Origin: Euborellia annulipes
Taxonomy: Eukaryota; Arthropoda; Insecta; Dermaptera; Anisolabididae
DNA: 64,000 bases
Reading direction: 5' to 3'
Assembly (NCBI GenBank): GCA_023213315.1
Contig: JAKCPI010005233.1
Coordinates: forward strand, 48,961 to 112,960
Shown here: positions 58,530-64,000 of the stretch, piece after piece
Layout of the letters: each line of letters opens with the position of its first letter
Numbering within the stretch: the stretch's first letter is position 1
The notes under the pieces: generated by a model
The model's database searches: none
What the model saw: only the letters and a program-made list of their open reading frames with translations
Told to the model about the DNA's origin: nothing
Translations under genes and position numbers: made by a program

Positions 58530-58882
58530 TCTTTCCAAAATCAAAATCTGGACATCGAATTTTCGACATGAAACCAATACTTTCTATATGAACCCTGTTA
58601 CGCATTAGTGTGTCAAGCGCCAGGTACCAAGATTTGAGAAAATTAACATTAAAGTTTTTATAATTTACATTGTTTTGATTAGATTATATATCATTTTTTT
58701 TTTTTTTTTTGTCAATTGTGCAAGTAACATTAAATATAAAATTTTTTAGGACATATTTCACAAAAATAATAGCATTTGAAACAATATTTCGTGCTTAATT
58801 CAATTTTTAATTTTTTGGCGCTTGACACACTAATGCGTAACAGGGTCCATATATATATAAACATATATAGGTAAGAGAAAGT
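58530..58882 (+). mobile_element. TCTGG-hairpin family 3' end carrying a TIR element
   Basis: ATCTGGACATCGAATTTTCG, ACATGAAACCAATACTTTC, then insertion 58592-58846, then CCATATATATATAAACATAT and GGTAAGAGAAAGT at 58870-58882. The insertion falls in the terminal AT hairpin. Confidence 0.82.
58592..58846. mobile_element. TIR element, 255 bp, 31-bp perfect inverted ends
   Basis: Ends begin ACCCTGTTACGCATTAGTG and continue TGTCAAGCGCCA; the right end is the exact complement over 31 bases (58816-58846). Perfect ends suggest recent mobility. A clear target duplication is not seen, so the superfamily is unassigned. Confidence 0.85.
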
Positions 58883-58966
58883 AAAAGAGGCACAAATACT
58901 TAGGCAATAATTAATTAAAATCTTTATACATGCCATTATCGTATAATTTGTGGCACTTATTTTGTC

Positions 58967-59004
58967 CTGACGAAATGCTTCAAATAGAGACCGAAACGTC
59001 GACG
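58967..59004 (+). ncRNA. Hammerhead-like motif, degenerate stem II
   Basis: CTGACGA, AATGCTTCAAATAGAGACC, GAAACGTCGACG. Core and the palindromic CGTCGACG are intact, but stem II pairs poorly (about four pairs with a mismatch). It is preceded by TTTGTC and followed by AATAAAAACAAATTAAC. Confidence 0.5.
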
Positions 59005-59599
59005 AATAAAAACAAATTAACAGTTAAAAAAGGCTTTTATTTGTCTTTTGAGAATGGACTTAATAAAAGTGCCGGCTGTCCATGCATTGAAATTTTAATT
59101 TATTTCACTATCCATAGAATAAAAAATTTATTGATAAGACGATGTTAAGAATATTTTTAAAACAACATCATGTAACAGGAACAATAAAAAGAGCGATTAG
59201 AAAACAAGAGGGGCCCAACGAGTACTTTAACATTAAATGGTTCTCCCTTCATTTTTTTTTTGTTCTCCCCATAAGATCATTTAAGGGAGTGAATTTATGT
59301 TAAGAAAGTTTCCGTGTTATAGTCTACATATTTGGCGACATAATTCGTTCCCAAAGGGCAATTCAAATACACGCCTATTATTCAAAATTAGGGGAAAATA
59401 AAATAAGTTAAAAAAAATATAGAATGAGATTTTAAAAATGATGAACCATTTGGCAATAAAAATTCTTATATAGGCCTAAATTTATTTAAAAATAAATCAA
59501 TTTTATGAAGTTTTGAAGTTGTATGAAGAAAGTTCAAGGCAGAGTGTCAAAAAAGTTTTGGAAATTAAAAAATTATCTCTACGGCCCTCTTAAATACAG

Positions 59600-59700
59600 T
59601 CGATAATTCGAAATTGAAGGGACCACAAGAAAAATTCGAATTATCGAGTTTTTTAATTATCAATAAGTTTGAATTATCAAGAGGAAAGAAAAAAAATTCC
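59600..59700 (+). repeat. One end of a pogo-like element
   Basis: TACAGTCGATAATTCGAAATT with internal complementary AATTCGAATTATCGAG copies resembles the end type at 7072. The partner end is not seen. Confidence 0.4.
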
Positions 59701-59761
59701 AATTTCTAATTTTGAAAATATGATGCATACACTTTTATTATAGCCTCAAGCAAAAAAGTAG

Positions 59762-59920
59762 ACCTTGGGCCTTGGCTCAGTAGAAGAGTTCTTGCCTCTT
59801 GTGCTAGGGGTCAAGGGATCGCATTCCGGCTCATGCGACAAAAAATTCTTTCATTTGAATTGGCTACTACGGGGTCTAAATGGCCTCCGATGCCGAAAAA
59901 GACCTTAAATAAAATAAACA
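59762..59920 (+). repeat. tRNA-derived SINE
   Basis: A box TTGGCTCAGTAGAAGAG, B box GGGATCGCATTCC, then a body with GGCTACTACGGGGTCTAA and an A-rich TAAATAAAATAAAC tail. Flanking CAAAAAAGTAG and CAAAAGCAAGTAG are an imperfect target duplication. No ORF, as expected for a SINE. Confidence 0.8.
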
Positions 59921-60032
59921 AAAGCAAGTAGGTAAAAATAATGAATAATAATAATTTTGTTTTTTTTATTCTTCAGAAGTGTAGAGAAATATCGAAAGTT
60001 TTAACGATATCTTTTTTTCGGACACATTAAGG

Positions 60033-60375
60033 CAGCGTTTTCCAAACTGTGAGGCGCGCCTCCCTAGGGAGGCGCGGACTAGTCTAAGGGGAGGCGCGAA
60101 TATTGGTCACCAAGATCAATTTTTCAAATGATTGCTAGTTTTATAAATAAAATAATAAAATAATTTAGAAGATTCTGGGACGGAGTTTTTAATTAAAATA
60201 ATAAATATGAATAAATAAAAAAAATATTTTTATATAAATTTATATTTTTTAGTATTAAAAATTTTTGTTTTTGAATTATTTTATTAAATGTGTGTGTGTG
60301 TGGAGGGGGGAGGAGGCGTCACACGATTAAATATTTTTAAGGGAGGCGTAGTAACAAAAAGTTTGGAAACCACTG
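60033..60375. mobile_element. hAT-like MITE, 343 bp
   Basis: Ends CAGCGTTTTCCAAACTGTG and AAAAGTTTGGAAACCACTG, inverted, with GGAGGCGCG/GAGGCGTAG subterminal words. The TSD candidates CATTAAGG and GCCTAAAG match at only 4 of 8, so the insertion is old or the superfamily call is off. Confidence 0.65.
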
Positions 60376-60799
60376 GCCTAAAGTAAGGCTCATTCTAGAA
60401 AATTATACTGTGTAAATCCCAAAGGCGGACCCAGGAAAGTTTTTCAGGATTTTAATTTTTTTCTGACTAGACGCGAAGCTCGCCGAAGGCGATAGCATTG
60501 TTAATTATTTTATTTACTAGGATTGGATAAGGGGGTGAAAAATTGAAAAAAATGTTTTTTAAATTTATTTTAACTAAATCGAAGCCAAATAAATAGAAAA
60601 CATTCAAAAAATAGCGTTGAATATTATTTTGATTAGGGGGGGGGGTGAAGGGTTGGTTAATTATTTAAGAAAGGCCTTGGAATATTCCAAATCACTTGTT
60701 GACATTCTTTTCCGGCTCTATATATAATTAGATTAGAGTAAAAAAGTATTTTTTTACTTTTAATAAAAAGGGAATTGTTATTTTCATCTATTTTATTCC

Positions 60800-60990
60800 T
60801 ATAAAAAGAGAGAGACGAATCTCTCGTTCAGTCGAGTCGAGCGCGTGGCCGAGCAGGCAGGCGCGGAGATGCTCTGTTTTTTAATTGTGTTTAAAGTGAA
60901 TCAAAGTGAATAATTAATATAGTGTAACCCACCCTGACCTCACCGTCAACCAGCACACCCTCTTGAGCGTCTTATTAAAGGTAATTATTA
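60800..60990 (+). promoter_or_regulatory. Candidate core promoter and non-coding first exon
   Basis: TATAAAAA at 60800-60807 and an arthropod-type initiator TTCAGTC with its A at 60830: 30 bp spacing, as expected. Downstream CCGAGCAGGC resembles an MTE-like motif. The transcript region (GAGCGCGTGGCCGAGC...) has no start codon leading to a long frame and ends TTATTAAAG|GTAATTATT at 60979/60980, a reasonable donor. It is antisense to the semaphorin gene. It could equally be the promoter of a decayed LTR retrotransposon. Confidence 0.4.
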
Positions 60991-61204
60991 TGCATTTTAT
61001 CTTAAAAAAAAAAATGATAGAGACAAATAATTTGACTGCGAAAAACGATTCTTTTGAATATGAAATAAAATATTTTGTATTTCACGAAGGGTAGAGGGAG
61101 AATATAAGCTGTTGAAAGGGGGAGAGGAAGTGTAGGTGTCATTGAAAAAAATTAGTTTTTTATTTTTTATCTTTTTTTTAAACACCTTTTTTTCTAATTC
61201 ACAC

Positions 61205-61312
61205 TCGCACACACATTCACAGTCTTTTCGTGGGACTGCCAGGGATCCGAACCCCCGGCGTTCGGTATAGAAGGTAGGGACGCGACCAACTACACCAAGC
61301 CTGAGGGCATTT
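61205..61312 (-). repeat. tRNA-like unit with near-consensus A and B boxes
   Basis: Minus strand: GGCTTGGTGTAGTTGGTCG, CGTCCCTACC, TTCTATACCG, CCGGGGGTTCGGATCCCTGG. The B box GGGTTCGGATCCC and the T-arm are well formed; the D-arm is plausible and the anticodon-loop region reads TTC. The acceptor ends do not pair cleanly, so I call it a tRNA-derived SINE head or tRNA pseudogene, not a gene. Confidence 0.65.
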
Positions 61313-61794
61313 TTTGTTATCTTTTCTTAAGTCACCATTATTTACCATTATATTCTTTCTATATGGTCAATATTTTTGTTAACCAAATTTCCTTAATATA
61401 CTTTTACACAGGGGTGGATTAAGAGTTGAAAATTAAAATAAAATAATTTCAAAATAAAATAAAAATTAAAATAATTATTACTTTTTTTATAAATGTATTC
61501 ATATTATTTTGAGAGTAATTTCGCGGTGAAGGCTCGTATTTCCTTAAAGGGGGGGGGGAGGTATGAAGGCATTAACCTGGTGGGTTCATGCCCCATCCCC
61601 TAAAATGCACAAAGATATTAATGTTTTTTAATACTTTTACTAAAAAATAAGTGCATTCCGTTTGATTTAAAATTTATATTCAATATTTAGCAAATAGGAT
61701 AGTGGGGTAGAAACATTTTAATGTCAATCTAAAATTTCTTATTACTGGGACGGAATTAATTTTTGGGCTTAGTTCGAATTATAGAATTATTTAT
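61313..61794. other. AT-rich intron, nothing recognised
   Basis: A poly-G tract lies near 61550. No exon or element ends. Confidence 0.4.
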
Positions 61795-61844
61795 GGACCA
61801 CATTTTTGTGTTAATTATTTATTAAAAATATAAATGCTGTACTT

Positions 61845-61877
61845 CGTTTCGATTGCATATTCTGCAGTCGTTTTTGA
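61845..61877 (-). ncRNA. Degenerate hammerhead-like motif
   Basis: Minus strand TCAAAAACGACTGC, AGAATAT, GCAATCGAAACG. Stem II GACTGC/GCAATC has five of six pairs and GAAACG is intact, but CTGANGA is eroded to TCAAAAA. Confidence 0.5.
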
Positions 61878-62135
61878 TTATAATATTTTGTACCATCTAT
61901 GTTAAAATATTAAATTAAAAAAAGTTAATGTAACATTATGCTTTTTATGTAAACACTTGATTTGATGATTAGAGCTAACTTAATAGGAATGAGTGTGGAT
62001 GGCGCTGAAGTTTGTATCTAACTTCAGAGAAATGAATGTAGATGGCGTTGACGCCGTTGAATATAAAATGCACGTAACGGCCCCACGTCCGTACCTTAAA
62101 GGTTAATTCACTAGAGTCGGACCAAGTGTACAGTA

Positions 62136-62169
62136 CTTGAAAACGACTGCAGAATAAGCAATAGAAACG
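62136..62169 (+). ncRNA. Degenerate hammerhead-like motif
   Basis: CTTGAAAACGACTGC, AGAATAA, GCAATAGAAACG. Mirror of the motif at 61845; comparing the two suggests a common ancestor with a fully paired stem II. Confidence 0.5.
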
Positions 62170-62389
62170 TAGTACAGCATTTATATTTTTAATAAATAAT
62201 TAACACAAAATGTGGTTTATAATTAAAAACTTCCATAATAATAATAATAATAATACAAACCACAAAAGCTTTAATAAACACATTTCTGAAAATGGTTAAT
62301 ATTGTTTAGATGATTATCTTTTGTTTAAAAAAAACAAAACTACTTTTAAAGATTAATTGTATTTGGCTTAGAAGATCAAATTTCGATGA

Positions 62390-62423
62390 CTGAAGATGGG
62401 AATGATATATTCCTGAAACGTCG
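62390..62423 (+). ncRNA. Hammerhead ribozyme-like motif
   Basis: CTGAAGA, T, GGGAAT (398-403), loop GATAT, ATTCCT (409-414), GAAACGTCG. Core matches CUGANGA...GAAA; stem II is five Watson-Crick pairs plus one G-U. The T between core and stem is unusual (a pair is expected there). No inverted partner was seen nearby. Confidence 0.65.
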
Positions 62424-63832
62424 CCGAAGCATCGGCCAAATCTGATTTAAAATATATTTACTCTATGCTGTCTGCCATCACTTCCTGCTCCTTTGATTTG
62501 AGCCGAAATATTATCAATATTAATTAATTAGACTTAAATTATTTAATTTATTAAAAAACAAAAAATCCTTTCTGCTCATTAGTCGCCCGTGTATTTTCAA
62601 TGAGAAATTCGGAATTTTCAAAAATTAATATTTCCTCTCTCCCCAGGATTGGTTATCTAGACAATTTATAGTCTCTGTTTTGACAGAGGAAATATATTTT
62701 CTATTTACCAGAAAACTTTTCAAATAAATTGAATACTTTCTGAGATATGCCTCAAACATTTTTATATAGATTTTATATAGATAGATAGAAGATAGATTAA
62801 CAACGAAGATCATAGCCAGGCTGTATAGGAGAAGCGCTCATCCTTTCTCCTTTCTATCTTTAAGAAATATCTCTCATTAGATTTATTAATGCTAATATAA
62901 ATTTAGTTAAGCTGAACTAAGAACCATTTTGACATAAAATATTTCGAGCCGGAAATCATTCATTATAACATAAGCTGCCCTGGCCCTTAAGGCAGAGGTA
63001 AGGAATAAAAATTTATTAAGTCTTAATTAAACTTAAATTAATATTTCTTCAACTTATTTAGGAGCTCGAACCCTTTATTTTTATTTGTAAATTTTGAAAA
63101 GCTTGGTACTCAAAAAAAAAAAAAAAAAAAAAAAAAATGGGAAAAAATTTGAATTTAATGTTTTTATTCAGAAAAATTACTCAAGAACCAAATGAGTTCT
63201 TATTTATGAGTTTTTAATAATTTTGCTAAATGGTGGATGAATAGTCAATTTGCAAAAGGTTGTAAGTTGTCTATTGGTAATGATAAATAATTGGACGCAC
63301 AGTACTCATTATCAGAAAGATTCTTTACGGCGAAACCACCTGGACTTTGATAAGTAATATTAAATATAACCATTAAAAATTTGAATACTTTAATAAAAAA
63401 TTAGTTAATGTTTATTTTACTTTTGTTTTAGTTACCCCAGATGGAACATCTATATATATTTAAACAACAAAGGGGAGCACTAGTCACAATGGAGAGACTT
63501 TGAACATTAAGATTATATAATTTTTCTTTTTTAGATATTCAAATTATTGTAATTTCACCAAGGCATTTCTATTCAAAAATAAATATCGTTTTCAAAGGCT
63601 TTTTGAACAGATAGTAATATCAAATCATAATTAATGATAACAAAAATATTTCGAACATGTTTGAATTGACTCATTCAAAACGGTATAAAATATTTTCTTT
63701 TTTTTTTAATTATATTAATAATAAAATTATATTTAAGAATAAGTTATTGCCTAAAAATCTGTTTTTAATTTATGTTTAATATATGGATTGATTTTATTTT
63801 TAATTTTTCAAGGGTTATTATGTAAACTATAT
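62424..63832. other. AT-rich intron, nothing recognised
   Basis: A long poly-A (63112-63137) and AT-rich unique sequence; no coding signal. Confidence 0.4.
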
Positions 63833-63833
63833 A

Positions 63834-63945
63834 GAGTGGCGTAACCAGGGGGGGCGAGGGGGGGCGCGAGCCCCCCCCCCCGCCCCAGGCGCATCGAGCC
63901 CTTGGCGCCCCCCGAAACCGGCATAGGCGCCCTACGGCCTCTAAA
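63834..63945 (+). repeat. GC-rich MITE end (hAT-like)
   Basis: AGTGGCGTAACCAGGGGGGG resembles the end of 34847-35161, followed by an alternating poly-G / poly-C hairpin and GGCGCCCTACGGCCTC. No opposite end before the window edge region; the minus frame over it is low complexity. Confidence 0.5.
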
Positions 63946-64000
63946 ATATAGCCCAGCGTATGTGATTTTATCATATTCTTTTCTACGATTGTCTTAAAAA

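Larger units (their letters stand above)
61795..62290 (-). repeat. GACCACA foldback element, both arms, hammerhead-like motif in each
   Basis: Left arm GGACCACATTTTTGTGTTAA...; right arm ...TTAACACAAAATGTGGTTTA, imperfect inverted repeats of about 100 bp enclosing a unique part with GGATGGCGCTGAAG and GATGGCGTTGACG. Motifs lie at 61845-61877 (minus) and 62136-62169 (plus). A half copy is at 3846-4192. A TAA microsatellite (62234-62256) lies near the right end. Confidence 0.75.
36371..64000 (-). other. Sema2a: Upstream semaphorin intron (partial, at least 27.6 kb)
   Basis: Follows from the acceptor of the 36308-36370 exon and from the lack of any recognisable earlier sema exon to the window edge. 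It holds repeats listed separately, several GC-richer unique blocks that could be regulatory (38550-38760, 45150-45420, 46425-46530, 52060-52440) and a plus-strand promoter-like block at 60800-60990. If a 5' exon is hidden here the interval would be split. Confidence 0.5.

Noticed and set aside
61205..61312. Functional tRNA gene
   Set aside because: A and B boxes are good, but acceptor-stem pairing and the anticodon arm are not convincing; a SINE head or pseudogene is more likely.
63765..63974. Gly/Pro-rich minus-strand frame at the window end
   Set aside because: It reads through a poly-G/poly-C MITE end; low complexity.

Overview
The window looks like intronic DNA from a large, AT-rich invertebrate genome, probably an arthropod or another protostome. 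There are no bacterial-style operons, no long ORFs, no rRNA and no intact tRNA gene. Dense nested transposon fossils, microsatellites and poly-A/T tracts fill almost all of it. Two short exons on the minus strand, with matching phase-0 splice sites, encode adjacent pieces of a semaphorin sema domain, most like the secreted invertebrate class-2 semaphorins (Sema2a-like). They lie at 36308-36370 (upstream exon) and 2255-2362 (next exon). The intron between them is about 33.9 kb, and the flanking introns run off both window edges, so nearly the whole window is semaphorin intron.

The rest is repeats. (1) The commonest family, here called the TCTGG-hairpin family, has about 16 copies or fragments (for example 16590-17251, 13931-14588, 23165-24154). 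It starts TCTGGTGTGAC inside a near-perfect hairpin, carries a CA/CAGA microsatellite and ends in an AT hairpin followed by GGTAAGAGAAAGT. It sits in A-runs and resembles non-autonomous Helentron-type elements, but the class is unproven. (2) Foldback elements carry hammerhead-ribozyme-like motifs in one or both arms (5134-5671, 35640-35835, 46890-47172, 48528-48703, 49666-50080, 61795-62290, plus single motifs at 3531, 58967 and 62390). They resemble the terminal parts of Penelope-like elements. (3) hAT-type elements and MITEs have 8-bp target duplications: 828-977, 9092-9334, 16015-18344, 22712-22964, 34847-35161, 48803-49077, 49114-49406. (4) Other DNA-transposon miniatures are Tc1/mariner-like 2725-2937, pogo-like 7072-7345, a 743-bp foldback 56165-56907, and a 31-bp-TIR element 58592-58846. 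(5) tRNA-derived (SINE-like) units with A and B boxes occur at several places.

Layout: 1-5 kb holds the exon and small MITEs. 5-10 kb has nested TCTGG copies. 10-15.8 kb is mostly anonymous AT-rich DNA with one TCTGG copy. 15.8-24.2 kb is a dense nest (TCTGG within hAT within TCTGG). 24-34 kb is mostly low-repeat AT-rich DNA with palindromes. 34.7-36 kb is a tRNA-like/foldback cluster beside the second exon. 37-46 kb is sparse, with a few TCTGG copies and possible conserved intronic segments. 46-52 kb has ribozyme-like foldbacks and hAT MITEs. 52-64 kb mixes possible cis-regulatory DNA, foldbacks, SINEs and a plus-strand TATA+Inr candidate promoter at 60800. No feature encodes an intact transposase or reverse transcriptase, so every mobile element here is non-autonomous or decayed.
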